A stretch of 64,000 nt of DNA from JASHVB01 sp035523995 (GTDB lineage: Bacteria > Pseudomonadota > Alphaproteobacteria > Acetobacterales > Acetobacteraceae): positions 8,874-72,873 of the forward strand of contig DATKPQ010000143.1 in the NCBI GenBank assembly GCA_035523995.1, in the 5' to 3' direction. Each line of letters opens with the position of its first letter. The first letter of the stretch is position 1. Below are positions 7,446 to 15,911 of the stretch, one piece after another. Under the pieces are notes generated by a model. The model ran no database searches. It was not told the DNA's origin and saw only the letters and a list, made by a program, of their open reading frames with translations. The translations under genes and the position numbers were made by a program.

Positions 7446-8945
7446 ATGACCCCAGCCGAATTGCCGCAGCCTGATATACTCGTGGTGGGTGCGGGGAATG
7501 CTGCGGCCAATGCCGCGCTCGCCGCGCATGAGACAGGCGCGCGCGTCGCCATGATCGAGGCGGCCCCCGAAGACGCGCGCGCCGGCAATTCCGCGTTCAC
7601 CGGCGGCGCCTTCCGCTTTGTGCACGAGGGCGTCAAGGACTTGCTCCGGATCGCACCGGACATCGAAAGCCTCGACCTCGATACGATCGATTTCGGTACC
7701 TACACCCGCGAGCAATATTTCGACGACATGGGGCGGCTGACCGAATATCGCTGCGATCCGGAGCTGACCGACATTCTCATCAGCGGCAGCACCGACGCTG
7801 CGATCTGGCTGCGCCGGCACGGCGTGCGTTTCCAACCGGCGCTCGGGCGTCAGGCCTTCAAGGTTGACGGGCGATTCAAGTTCTGGGGCGGGTTGGCCTG
7901 CCACATTTTGGGCGGCGGCCTGCATCTGACTCAAACGTTGCACGAGGCGCTGTCGCGCGCCGGCATCCCGGTGTTGTACCGCACGCAGGCGGTTGGATTG
8001 CTGCAGGATGATGCTCGGGTGAGCGGGGTTCGCGTGGTGCATGGCGGGCGCCGTTATGACCTGCGTGCCAAGGCGGTGGTGTTGGCCTGCGGCGGGTTCG
8101 AGTCCAATCCGGAGATGCGTGCGCGGTATCTGGGGCCGAACTGGGACCTCGCGAAGGTGCGCGGCACGCGGTACAATACCGGCTGGGGTCATCGCATGGC
8201 GATGGATATCGGCGCCGCAGTGACCGGCCATTGGTCGGGCGCGCATGCGGTGCAGTGGGACATGAACGCGCCGGAATTCGGCGACATCGCCATCGGCGAC
8301 CGTTTTCAAAAACACAATTACCCGTTCGGCATCCTGGTCAACGCGCGCGGCGAGCGTTTTCTCGACGAGGGGCTGGATTTCCACAGCTACACCTATGCGA
8401 AATACGGCCACGAGGTGATGCGCCAGCCGGGATTGTTCGCCTGGCAGGTGTTCGACCAGAAGATCGTGCATCTGCTTCGCGACGAATATCGCATCGCGCG
8501 GATCACCAAGGAACAAGCCAACACGCTGGAGGAACTCGCCGGCAAGCTGACGGGCGTCGATCCGCGCGGCTTCCTGCGCACGGCAGAAGCGTACAATGCC
8601 GCCTCGCGTCCCGAAGTGCCGTTCAATCCCAATGTCCATGACGGGCTGCGCACCAACGGGTTGGCAATCGACAAGACGAACTGGGCGAACAAGCTGGATG
8701 CACCGCCCTACCACGCCTATGGCGTGACCGCGGGGGTTACTTTCACGTTCGGCGGGTTGAAAGTCTCGGCCAGATCCGAGGTGGTGGACGCGTCAGGCGC
8801 CCCGATCAGCGGTCTGTTCGCGGCCGGGGAGATTGTCGGCGGATTGTATTACCACAATTACGGTTCGGGTACGGGGCTGGTCGCCGGGGTGGTGTTCGGG
8901 CGTCTTGCGGGTGGGGGTGCCGCGCAAGCGGCCCGGTCGCCGTAA
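7446..8945 (+). CDS. FAD-dependent dehydrogenase, TcuA (tricarballylate dehydrogenase)-like
   Basis: 499 residues, FAD-binding-2 / fumarate-reductase flavoprotein family. The N-terminal dinucleotide motif is ILVVGAGNAAANAALAA (Gly15-x-Gly17), followed by AGNSAFTGGAFRF, which matches the NS.FT.GA.R segment of TcuA-type proteins. The C-terminal FAD segment is GLFAAGEIVGGLYYHNYGSGTGL. TcuA-type enzymes oxidise tricarballylate to cis-aconitate, and a TcuB-like electron carrier normally sits beside them. None is present here, so the exact substrate is open. The ATG at 7446 has GTGGAGAC upstream. Adjacent to an MmgE/PrpD gene, which fits a carboxylic-acid pathway. Confidence 0.85.
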   Translation: MTPAELPQPDILVVGAGNAAANAALAAHETGARVAMIEAAPEDARAGNSAFTGGAFRFVHEGVKDLLRIAPDIESLDLDTIDFGTYTREQYFDDMGRLTEYRCDPELTDILISGSTDAAIWLRRHGVRFQPALGRQAFKVDGRFKFWGGLACHILGGGLHLTQTLHEALSRAGIPVLYRTQAVGLLQDDARVSGVRVVHGGRRYDLRAKAVVLACGGFESNPEMRARYLGPNWDLAKVRGTRYNTGWGHRMAMDIGAAVTGHWSGAHAVQWDMNAPEFGDIAIGDRFQKHNYPFGILVNARGERFLDEGLDFHSYTYAKYGHEVMRQPGLFAWQVFDQKIVHLLRDEYRIARITKEQANTLEELAGKLTGVDPRGFLRTAEAYNAASRPEVPFNPNVHDGLRTNGLAIDKTNWANKLDAPPYHAYGVTAGVTFTFGGLKVSARSEVVDASGAPISGLFAAGEIVGGLYYHNYGSGTGLVAGVVFGRLAGGGAAQAARSP

Positions 8946-8967
8946 CGTTGTGGAATCCAAGACCGGT

Positions 8968-9078
8968 TGTTATTGCGACCAGCGTAGCGACGACGCAATT
9001 CCGGTCATTTAGGGCACCAATAATTCGAGCAACTTCCGCAACGAGGTTGCTTCATCGCTACGCTCCGCGCAATGACAT
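8968..9078. repeat. Long palindromic intergenic repeat, family A, copy 3 (diverged)
   Basis: Reads TTGTTATTGCGACCAGCGTA at the left and CGCTCCGCGCAATGACAT at the right, so the left arm has drifted while the right arm is well kept. It begins 23 nt after the TcuA-like stop and separates it from the convergent Hint-protein gene. Confidence 0.75.
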
Positions 9079-9106
9079 CCACTGATGTTCCAATAAAACC
9101 ACTGCG

Positions 9107-12100
9107 TCATGCCACCTGACGGATACCCTCGTCGGGATAGCGCGCCGTGGCGGCAACCTCCAGCAGCACCTCGCAAGGTCCCGAGAGCCCTTCCAGGAAT
9201 GCGGCTGGCATCGCGGCATCGCCATTCGTCCAGCGGTGCGCGCAATCCGGCTCGAATTCGTGAAAACCGTCGCGTAGCGATGCATCATCCGCTCGCAGCA
9301 CGCAGAAGCGCGCACCCTCCCAGATTCCGATCTGCCTGAGCGCCACTCCCAGCATGCGCGGGTCGCGTGCCAATCCAAGCTCGGCCGGCGATGCGGCGCG
9401 CGAGACGATGCGCAAGCTGGCAGGCGGGTGCGGCACCAGGAATGCCTGCCAGCAGCCGCGCCGAACGCCGTCGCAGCGATTGCCGTCTGCAAGAAGATGC
9501 AGGTCGGGATCGTCAGTTAGCGGTATGCCCGGGCGCGGACCGGTTCGGTCGAGCAAGCGGCGCCAGATCGCATCAACCAGCGGACCGCCGGTCAGCACCG
9601 GCGCGCACACCGGCTTCGGCGGCAGGTCCCAGCCGCTATTGCCATTCTGAAACAACCAACGATTGCCGTCGTCGCGATATGTCTCCGCCGGGGCGCCATT
9701 CGAGACCAGTACGTCATGTTGCTCGGTTTCGATGTGATAGAATTCAACTTCCCGAGCGCGGTCGTCCCATGCGATTGACCGGTGGTTCACCAGGTATTCC
9801 GCCGGGATCAGGATGCCGTCCAGGAACAGAGAATGTCCCTTGGTGATGCGCAGGTCGTGGTATGGCACGTTGTCGGCCAGTGCACCCTTGCGCACCACGA
9901 TCGGCGTCGCGGCGCAGCGCCGGCCGCGCGTGACCAGGACGCGGCCGGAGCCGATCCAGACGATCGGTTTGGCAGCGCCGGACAGCGTCAGAATAGGGTC
10001 GCCGACACGCAACGTTTCCACCAGCACTTCGCCGCGTGGCGTGCGGATCTGCGTGCCGCGCAGGAAGCAGGGCACGTTGTCGGTGACAACGATCCCGGTC
10101 CCGCCGCCGGTTTCCTGCGCCACGGTGAACGCCGCATTCTGAAGGCCATTGTTCTGGCCAAAGAACAGGGATGCGACAGTGCCGCCGCCGCTGGTTTCGA
10201 TATCGAGCTCGCCGGTGGCGGCGTTGTAGTGCGGCGTATCGCCGGAGGCGTAGGCGATGCCGTTCAGGTCGATCTCGTCGCCCTGCACGAAGCGGGTGAT
10301 GAGATTGGTCGGCGCGGTCGCGGTGTCGATCCGCAGCGCTCCGCTGGCGGAGGAGAAGTTGATCGTGCCGTTGCCGAATGCGCCATTGTCGCCGGCGGCG
10401 AGGGTGCCGCTGACGATGTCGTAGCCGGCGCCGCTGGCGGAATGGCCACCGTTGAACGTGACCGTATCGCCGCTGGTCAGGTCGATGGTTTGCGCTGAGG
10501 AGATCGAAAAGTTGTTGATGAAGTCGAAGACATAGGACGCGTTGGAAAAGGCGTCGCTGCCGCCGACATTGACCGACCCAAGGTCGTTCGTCAGGTCGGT
10601 GGCACTGGTAATGGTGAAGGTGGGATCGATGATGTCCGAGGCACCGCTCGAATCCTTCACGACCTCCAGCGAGGGCGCGGACGCCACGGTCAGGGTATCC
10701 GTCGCGCCGCCGCTGCTCACCTTCACGGTGGAGCCGCTCACCGTCAGGCTGGCACCGGTGGCGTAGCCCAATCCCGCCAGCTCGATGACATCGCCCAGGA
10801 CGAAATTGTTGATCGTGTTGGCGAACGTTCCGCCGTTGCCAAGGTTGGACGACCCGATCAACAGCCGGTTGGAACCGCTGCCGAACGTGATCCCGCCGCT
10901 GCCGCCTGCGCCGCTGTGGTTGAGTTCCAGCGTGCCGCCGCCTTCCAGCGTCGTGCCGCCGCTGAAGGTGTTGCTGTTGCCCAGGACCAGCGTGCCGGCG
11001 CCGTTGAGGATGACCCGGCCGGTGTTGGAGCCGTTGCCGGCGCCCTTCTGGTCGATGATGACGTCGTCCACCGTCACCGACTTGCCCAGCACCGGATTGA
11101 ACGTGGCAGCCTGGTTGGCGCCATAAAGGAAGATGCCGCTGCCGATTCCCTGGCCGGACGTGCCGTCGCTGCTGGACGCGTGGGTCGATGTCCCGCCGGC
11201 GCCGCCGGTTGCGGAGCCACCGGACAACGTGCCGCTACCGATGATCAGGCTGCCGCCCTTGTAAACAAAGATATCGCCCCCGGCGCCGAGGCCGCCGCCG
11301 CCGGCTCCGCCATAATTCGAGGCTTTGGGGCCGCCGGTACCGCCGCCGAACGTGGTGCCGCCACCGGTGTTGCCGGAACCGAATCCGCTACCGGCCCCGC
11401 CGCCGCCCCAGCCGCCGACGCCGCTGTAGCTGTATCCGCCGCCGCCGCCGCCGCCGAAACCGCCTTTGGCACCCTTTGTGTAGCCGCCGCCGCCACCGCC
11501 ACCCCAACCACCTGCCCCGCCGTAGCCGTAGCCCTTCGTGGTGGTGTTCGCCCTGCCACTGGAGCCACCAATGCCGCCGCCGCCGCCGCCGCCGGCGTAG
11601 TCCGGCGCACTGCCGGTTTGTTGTACGCCGTAGCCGCCGCCGCCGCCGTTGCTACCGCCTGGATTGGTGGAAGTTGGGACGCTGGCGTCCTTCCCCGACG
11701 CACCAGTACCGCCTGCCGACGCCCCGATAAGGATGCCTGCGCCAGCAAAGATGGTCCCGGGGGAATAGTTGTTGGTTGAAATCCCTCCGTTAGCACCATT
11801 GCCAATACCCCCGCCGCCCCCATCGACGTCTGCCGATGGATTATCACTCCCGCCGCCAGCGCCGCCCAAGCCTCCGCCACCGCCGTAGGCGCCCCCGCCG
11901 CCCTCACCTGCCGACATCCCGCCGGCGCCGCCGATGGCCTGGTTGCCGGAGAAATAGACCTGGTTCAGCGTCACCGTGCCGGTAGGGCCGATGAACAATC
12001 CGCCGCCGAGCCCTGCCCCACCGCCGCCACTGCCATTAGAGCCGTCGCCGCCCTTGCCCCCGATCGCCGCCGTGTCGAGCAGCGTCAGGCCGTTGACGAT

Positions 12101-12343
12101 GACGTCGCCACCGTAAACGAAAAGTCCGCGATAGAGGTCGTCGCCGTTGATGATGTTGCCGCCGCCATTGATGACCAGCGTCTCGTTGTTATGCAGGTTT
12201 ATCGCGTCGAGGTCGGTGCTGAGGGTGATGTTGCCGGTAAGGTCGATCGTATAGGTGGTCGATGACGACGGCGTCGCGTTATCGGCGGTCGAGATGGCGT
12301 TGGACAGTTCGGCGCCGGTTGAGACGAGCGTGCTGCCTGACAT
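9107..12343 (-). CDS. Gly-rich beta-helix protein with C-terminal Hint domain
   Basis: 1078 residues. Residues 1-90 hold short beta-helix-like repeats (TYTIDLTGNITLSTDLDAINL, ETLVINGGGNIING). Residues about 95-400 are extremely Gly-rich (GGGGGIGNGANGG style), and 400-750 contain further autotransporter-like strands with LEGGGTLELNHSG. Cys759 opens a Hint (Hedgehog/intein-type, Hint_2) domain: CFLRGTQIRTPRGEVLVETL, ITKGHSLFLDGILIPAEYLVN and a conserved His/Asn neighbourhood. A further domain of about 170 residues follows. Hint folds can make an N-S acyl shift at the first Cys and so release or ligate the upstream part. There is no classical N-terminal signal peptide, so type I secretion or a C-terminal signal is possible. 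Shine-Dalgarno AGGGAG lies upstream of the ATG at 12343. Confidence 0.85.
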   Translation of the reverse strand: MSGSTLVSTGAELSNAISTADNATPSSSTTYTIDLTGNITLSTDLDAINLHNNETLVINGGGNIINGDDLYRGLFVYGGDVIVNGLTLLDTAAIGGKGGDGSNGSGGGGAGLGGGLFIGPTGTVTLNQVYFSGNQAIGGAGGMSAGEGGGGAYGGGGGLGGAGGGSDNPSADVDGGGGGIGNGANGGISTNNYSPGTIFAGAGILIGASAGGTGASGKDASVPTSTNPGGSNGGGGGYGVQQTGSAPDYAGGGGGGGIGGSSGRANTTTKGYGYGGAGGWGGGGGGGYTKGAKGGFGGGGGGGYSYSGVGGWGGGGAGSGFGSGNTGGGTTFGGGTGGPKASNYGGAGGGGLGAGGDIFVYKGGSLIIGSGTLSGGSATGGAGGTSTHASSSDGTSGQGIGSGIFLYGANQAATFNPVLGKSVTVDDVIIDQKGAGNGSNTGRVILNGAGTLVLGNSNTFSGGTTLEGGGTLELNHSGAGGSGGITFGSGSNRLLIGSSNLGNGGTFANTINNFVLGDVIELAGLGYATGASLTVSGSTVKVSSGGATDTLTVASAPSLEVVKDSSGASDIIDPTFTITSATDLTNDLGSVNVGGSDAFSNASYVFDFINNFSISSAQTIDLTSGDTVTFNGGHSASGAGYDIVSGTLAAGDNGAFGNGTINFSSASGALRIDTATAPTNLITRFVQGDEIDLNGIAYASGDTPHYNAATGELDIETSGGGTVASLFFGQNNGLQNAAFTVAQETGGGTGIVVTDNVPCFLRGTQIRTPRGEVLVETLRVGDPILTLSGAAKPIVWIGSGRVLVTRGRRCAATPIVVRKGALADNVPYHDLRITKGHSLFLDGILIPAEYLVNHRSIAWDDRAREVEFYHIETEQHDVLVSNGAPAETYRDDGNRWLFQNGNSGWDLPPKPVCAPVLTGGPLVDAIWRRLLDRTGPRPGIPLTDDPDLHLLADGNRCDGVRRGCWQAFLVPHPPASLRIVSRAASPAELGLARDPRMLGVALRQIGIWEGARFCVLRADDASLRDGFHEFEPDCAHRWTNGDAAMPAAFLEGLSGPCEVLLEVAATARYPDEGIRQVA

Positions 12344-12908
12344 GCCTTATGCTCCCTGCGCCGCTGGGTCGCCGTTGGCGCGCCTGTTCGCTCGCCCAAT
12401 GGTGCCGTACCTGCTCGCCATCCCCATGCAATCGTCCCCCCCGCGCCCAACGAACGCAGTGAGGTGGGCCACCGCGGCCCGCAGATGAACGGGTGGGAAA
12501 GCGCGGGGGCGGCCCCTTGCCGTGATGCGTCGAACACCGCCGCCTGAACCGCCACTGCCGGCCGTCGCTCGCGCTGGGCACGGCGCCGCCCCTCGATCGC
12601 GCAATCTGTTCCGGTATCGTAGCATCGTTGCCTGACTCCCCGGTCGGATATACGGCAGACGCCCGAAATCGGGCCGCCGCTCTTCCGTCCCTATCGCTCT
12701 CGTGCCGATTTTCGGCATGGCAGAACGCACACGCCGGACGGTTTCGGACAGACGCCGAGCCATGCCTGCACCCGCATGCTCGAACGCTCTCAAACAATCG
12801 TCGCCGCCCCAAGAAGCGACTGTTCCCGCCGGGGCAATTTATTGGTCCGCCTGTCGGACGGCAATCAAATTATTTCCCGCACCCTAAATTAAGTATTCCC
12901 ACGCTATT
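12344..12908. other. Non-coding gap, no gene recognised
   Basis: 565 bp between the Hint-protein start and the sulfotransferase stop. Open frames here are short, overlap each other on both strands and match no family. The final 50 bp next to the sulfotransferase stop are AT-rich (AAATTAAGTATTCCC). The promoter of the Hint gene is expected in this gap, but I cannot assign it. Confidence 0.5.
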
Positions 12909-13724
12909 TTATACGATTTTCACGCCCCGGACATTCACCGCCGGATCGCGCCAGAACGAATCCTGCTCCACGCGGCGGAACAGATCGGGCGGCAGGATGG
13001 TGCGGCGCTCATTGGCGCGGACTATCCGCCCCACGCTATGCAACCCTGGCGTGCCGAGCCGCGCATCGAATTCGGTGGCATCATACGCGACATTCTTGAA
13101 ATCATGCGCGAACAATACTTCTCCTATGAACGCATAAACCGCGGACAGCGCACGCTGTGGGTCGCTGGTCAGCGTTTCGTACGTCAGCAGCATGATGCGG
13201 TCGGCTTCGTCGCCGAAGAATGCCTCGCGCAACGCGTTCCAGGCGAAGCCGACCATGCCGGAGCCGGAGCCCAGACCCTCGACGCGCGAATAGACCGTGC
13301 CGCCCGGTTCAAAACTGAAGATCTTGGAAGGTTCGAATTTGTTGCGCCGGATCAGCCGCTCGATGCTGTCGAGAATCCACGGCACGTGGCGCACGCAGCA
13401 GATCACCTTCGCCTTGGGGAACAAGTCCGCCAGCGCGGGCAGCTTGGAACACCACAGCCGATTGGTATCGAACACCACCTTGCGCGGGTGCTCGCGGAAA
13501 TAATACGCGTCGAACACCGCCGTCAGCACCGCCTTGCGCTGCTCGTCGTCGATGAACACGGCGGTCTCGTTGTCCTGGCTCATCTGTCGCAACAGGGCAT
13601 TGAACAGGGAACCAACGGGGCTCGACATGCCGGCATGGAAATGCGGGTTCTGCCGCAGAATGGCCGCCAGCAGCGTGGAGCCGGACCGCGGCAGGCCGGA
13701 TATGAAGTGGATACCGTGATTCAT
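12909..13724 (-). CDS. Sulfotransferase family protein
   Basis: 271 residues from the ATG at 13724. The N-terminal IHFISGLPRSGSTLLAAILRQNP is the 5'-PSB loop that binds the sulfate donor PAPS. VICCVRHVPWILDSIERL is the 3'-phosphate-binding segment with its Arg/Ser. An upstream in-frame start at 13838 would place 38 low-complexity residues before the P-loop and overlap the GNAT gene, so I prefer 13724. It would sulfate a small molecule, glycan or protein. Located 82 nt after the GNAT gene on the same strand and close to tail-collar genes, which suggests modification of a surface product (inference). Confidence 0.85.
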   Translation of the reverse strand: MNHGIHFISGLPRSGSTLLAAILRQNPHFHAGMSSPVGSLFNALLRQMSQDNETAVFIDDEQRKAVLTAVFDAYYFREHPRKVVFDTNRLWCSKLPALADLFPKAKVICCVRHVPWILDSIERLIRRNKFEPSKIFSFEPGGTVYSRVEGLGSGSGMVGFAWNALREAFFGDEADRIMLLTYETLTSDPQRALSAVYAFIGEVLFAHDFKNVAYDATEFDARLGTPGLHSVGRIVRANERRTILPPDLFRRVEQDSFWRDPAVNVRGVKIV

Positions 13725-13806
13725 GGCGATGCTCGCGGGGACCCTGGCGGGGGTCAGTGTGCGAAAAGGGTCTGCGCGCGGCAAGTTCGTCGTGCGCCGC
13801 GTCCGG

Positions 13807-14268
13807 TCAAGCGGGGGGGCGCCATTCAAGTTCGACAAATGGCGGGATTTCCTGCCGCACCGTCATGCCGATCCGCCGGCACAGCCGCAGCGAGGCCGCA
13901 TTGGTCGCCAGCACCTTCACGCGGCCCGGCAGGCCGAGCCGCCGCGGCTCCTCCAGCACGGCGATCATCAGCGCGGTCGCGATGCCGCCCCCCTGCCGGT
14001 CCGGCAGCAACGCGATATCCACGTAATAGACGCAGTCCGCCTGCACATCGGTGACCAGCCGGCCGGCGGGCGTGCCGTCGAGTTCGACGATCTCGAACCG
14101 CGCATTGGGAAACTCCCGCCGGTAGCTTGCCATCATCGAGCGGAATTGCACGTCCAGCAGGAACTGCTTGCCCGCGTCATCCAGCGGCATCATCGCGGTT
14201 TCGTCGCGCTTGCTGCCGGCGAACAACAGGAACAGGAAGTTCTTATCGTCGGCCGTTTCCGGCCGCAT
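13807..14268 (-). CDS. GNAT family N-acetyltransferase
   Basis: About 153 residues from the ATG at 14268. The fold is visible as GRLTMRPETADDKNFLFLLFAG (strand 1/helix 1), RFEIVELDGTPAGRL, then DIALLPDRQGGGIATALMIAVLEEPRRLG, where RQGGGIATAL is the acetyl-CoA pyrophosphate loop (Q/RxxGxG/A). The final strand is VLATNAASLRLCRRIGM. An upstream ATG at 14349 would add 27 residues and capture the first beta strand fully; the frame stays open further but then overlaps the divergent DUF6916-like gene. Acyl acceptor unknown. It is on the same strand as the collar and sulfotransferase genes and probably belongs to that surface cluster. Confidence 0.8.
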   Translation of the reverse strand: MRPETADDKNFLFLLFAGSKRDETAMMPLDDAGKQFLLDVQFRSMMASYRREFPNARFEIVELDGTPAGRLVTDVQADCVYYVDIALLPDRQGGGIATALMIAVLEEPRRLGLPGRVKVLATNAASLRLCRRIGMTVRQEIPPFVELEWRPPA

Positions 14269-14407
14269 GGTCAGACGGCCATGCGCCGTCGCAACATCGA
14301 CGCTTGACAGCGTCGCGACGGCCGGTGCGCAGTGTGGCTGCCGCTGCATGGCTGGCGGACCAGCGTCAACCGGCATTTGCTGCACAACCGATCCGAGGCG
14401 CCCCGAC

Positions 14408-14701
14408 ATGGCCGAAGAGCTTTCCGCGGACGATTTCATTCCCTTGATCGGCGAGATTTTCCAGTCCGAGGGCCAGAGGCAAACGCTGACGCTGGCAAGC
14501 GTGGACCAGCCGGCGCATGCGCGCTGGCCGCAGGGGCTGCGCAAGCCATTCTCCTTGATCCTGCGCGGCGTTCGCGACGATGTGCTGGCGGAAGGATCGT
14601 ACCGCGTCACCGCCGGCGGCCGGCGGAACTTCGAACTCTACATCATCCCCATCGAGACCGCCGCGCGCGACTACCAGGAATACCAGATCGTATTCAACTG
14701 A
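14408..14701 (+). CDS. DUF6916-like small protein
   Basis: 97 residues: MAEELSADDFIPLIGEIFQ, RKPFSLILRG, LAEGSYRVT, FELYIIPIE and a terminal EYQIVFN. This all-beta pattern matches a family I associate with tail-collar/microcystin-dependent-protein operons, here called DUF6916-like. Function unknown. It is the only + strand gene in this cluster. It is divergent from the GNAT gene and convergent with the third collar gene; the 16-nt gap between the two stops holds a short GC hairpin. It has a clean start (ATG 14408) and normal codon use, so it is a real gene. Confidence 0.7.
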   Translation: MAEELSADDFIPLIGEIFQSEGQRQTLTLASVDQPAHARWPQGLRKPFSLILRGVRDDVLAEGSYRVTAGGRRNFELYIIPIETAARDYQEYQIVFN

Positions 14702-14717
14702 CCCGGCCACGGCCAGG

Positions 14718-15251
14718 TCAGCCGCGGCTCGGAAATATGCCCACCAGCGCGATGCAGTAGTTCAGCGTGAGATACGGCGCGAGGTTGTTGTGCGGCGCGC
14801 CGCCGCCGGCCGGCTGCACCGGAGCCATGGCGACGGTCGGCGCGGCGGAGCTGTAGATCGCCGTCATCGTGCCGTTGGTATCGATGCCGGTTGAGAGCAC
14901 GACGTTGGCGCTGGGCACGTTGGTGCCGCCTGTTGTGCCCGGGTTCGCGATCACGTTATGCGAATGCAACGCGTTGTTCTGGATCGTGAGGCTGACGGTC
15001 TGGGTGCCGGTCACCTCGCCGAGGTTGTAATTGCTCAGGCCCTGACCCTGCCCAAACGCCACCGCGGCCCTGCCGCGCAGGTCCGGCAGTGCGAACGTGG
15101 TGGTGCCGTTGCCGCCGAACTGCGTGCCCAGCAGGGCGAACAGGGCAGTGTTCTGCTGAATCGACATGATCTGCCCATTGCATTGCGCCCAGCCTTTCGG
15201 CGCGAAGTTGAACGGGAAGAGTTCGACCTGGCTGAGGTAAGGAGTGGTCAT
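14718..15251 (-). CDS. Tail-collar (MdpB-like) protein 3
   Basis: 177 residues. N-terminal QVELFPFNFAPKGWAQCNGQIMSI, then NTALFALLGTQFGGNGTTTFALPDLRGRAAV, a collar motif of phage short tail fibres and of microcystin-dependent-protein (Mdp) homologues. A variable Ser/Thr/Gly-rich middle is followed by the conserved C-terminal HNNLAPYLTLNYCIALVGIFP. It is the most downstream of three tandem paralogues on the - strand. There is no signal peptide or phage gene nearby. These proteins are likely secreted or surface trimers; their function in non-phage settings is poorly known. Confidence 0.85.
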   Translation of the reverse strand: MTTPYLSQVELFPFNFAPKGWAQCNGQIMSIQQNTALFALLGTQFGGNGTTTFALPDLRGRAAVAFGQGQGLSNYNLGEVTGTQTVSLTIQNNALHSHNVIANPGTTGGTNVPSANVVLSTGIDTNGTMTAIYSSAAPTVAMAPVQPAGGGAPHNNLAPYLTLNYCIALVGIFPSRG

Positions 15252-15287
15252 GATCGCACCTACCTTGCGCTGGAGAAACGTGTCGGA

Positions 15288-15833
15288 TCAGGAACGCGGC
15301 GGAAACACGCCTTGCATGGCGATGCACCAGTTCATTCCCAGCACCGGCTGGATGTTGTTATGCGGCAAGTTGCCGCCTGTCGCGGAAAGCTGGCCCGGGG
15401 CAAGGGTGACCGAGGCGGTAGCCGCGTTGTACAGGTTGAAAGCGACACCCTGTCCGTGGCGCCCGGTCGCGTCACCCTGGGCCGGCAAGGCACCCGCAGG
15501 ATTGGGCGTGCCGCCCGCCCCCGTGTAGGCGGGGAAGCCGTGGTTGTGCGCAGGGAGGTTGGCGGTCAGCAGGGTAACGTTCTCCGTGCCGCCCATTTCG
15601 CCCACCAGGTAGGACGACAGGCCAGGGGCCGAACCAGCACCCACCGCCACGCGTCCGCGCAGGTCCGGCAGTTGGAAATTGCTGGTGCCGTTGCCGCCGA
15701 ACTGCGTGCCCAGCAGCGCGAACAAAGCCGTGTACTGCGAAATCGGCAAAGTCTGGCCCTGGCAGAGCGCCCAGCCGTTCGGCGCGAAGTTGCATGCAAA
15801 CATCGTGATCTGGCCGAGGTAGTTATCACTCAT
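15288..15833 (-). CDS. Tail-collar (MdpB-like) protein 2
   Basis: 181 residues. Same architecture as its neighbours: QITMFACNFAPNGWALCQGQTLPI, YTALFALLGTQFGGNGTSNFQLPDLRGRVAV, a variable centre with HNHGFPAYTGAGG, and a C-terminus PHNNIQPVLGMNWCIAMQGVFPPRS. The LPDLRGR motif and the terminal N-x-C-I-A-x-x-G-x-x-P are invariant in all three copies. Spacing to the downstream copy is 36 nt and to the upstream copy 78 nt, so a single transcript is likely. About half of each protein is conserved and half is free to vary, as expected for a receptor- or ligand-facing domain. Confidence 0.88.
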   Translation of the reverse strand: MSDNYLGQITMFACNFAPNGWALCQGQTLPISQYTALFALLGTQFGGNGTSNFQLPDLRGRVAVGAGSAPGLSSYLVGEMGGTENVTLLTANLPAHNHGFPAYTGAGGTPNPAGALPAQGDATGRHGQGVAFNLYNAATASVTLAPGQLSATGGNLPHNNIQPVLGMNWCIAMQGVFPPRS

Positions 15834-15911
15834 ATGTGCTGCCCTCCCTGCGCGGCGTGGCCGCGTGCTGCATCCGGCAATCGAACGCGAACCTCGGTGG
15901 CACGGCGGCCA

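Noticed and set aside
10916..11779. Ala/Gly-rich open frames opposite the Gly-rich part of the Hint protein
   Set aside because: Produced by GC-rich repeats in the true gene on the - strand.
12347..13137. Several open frames between the Hint gene and the sulfotransferase
   Set aside because: They overlap one another on both strands, have no ribosome sites and match no family.
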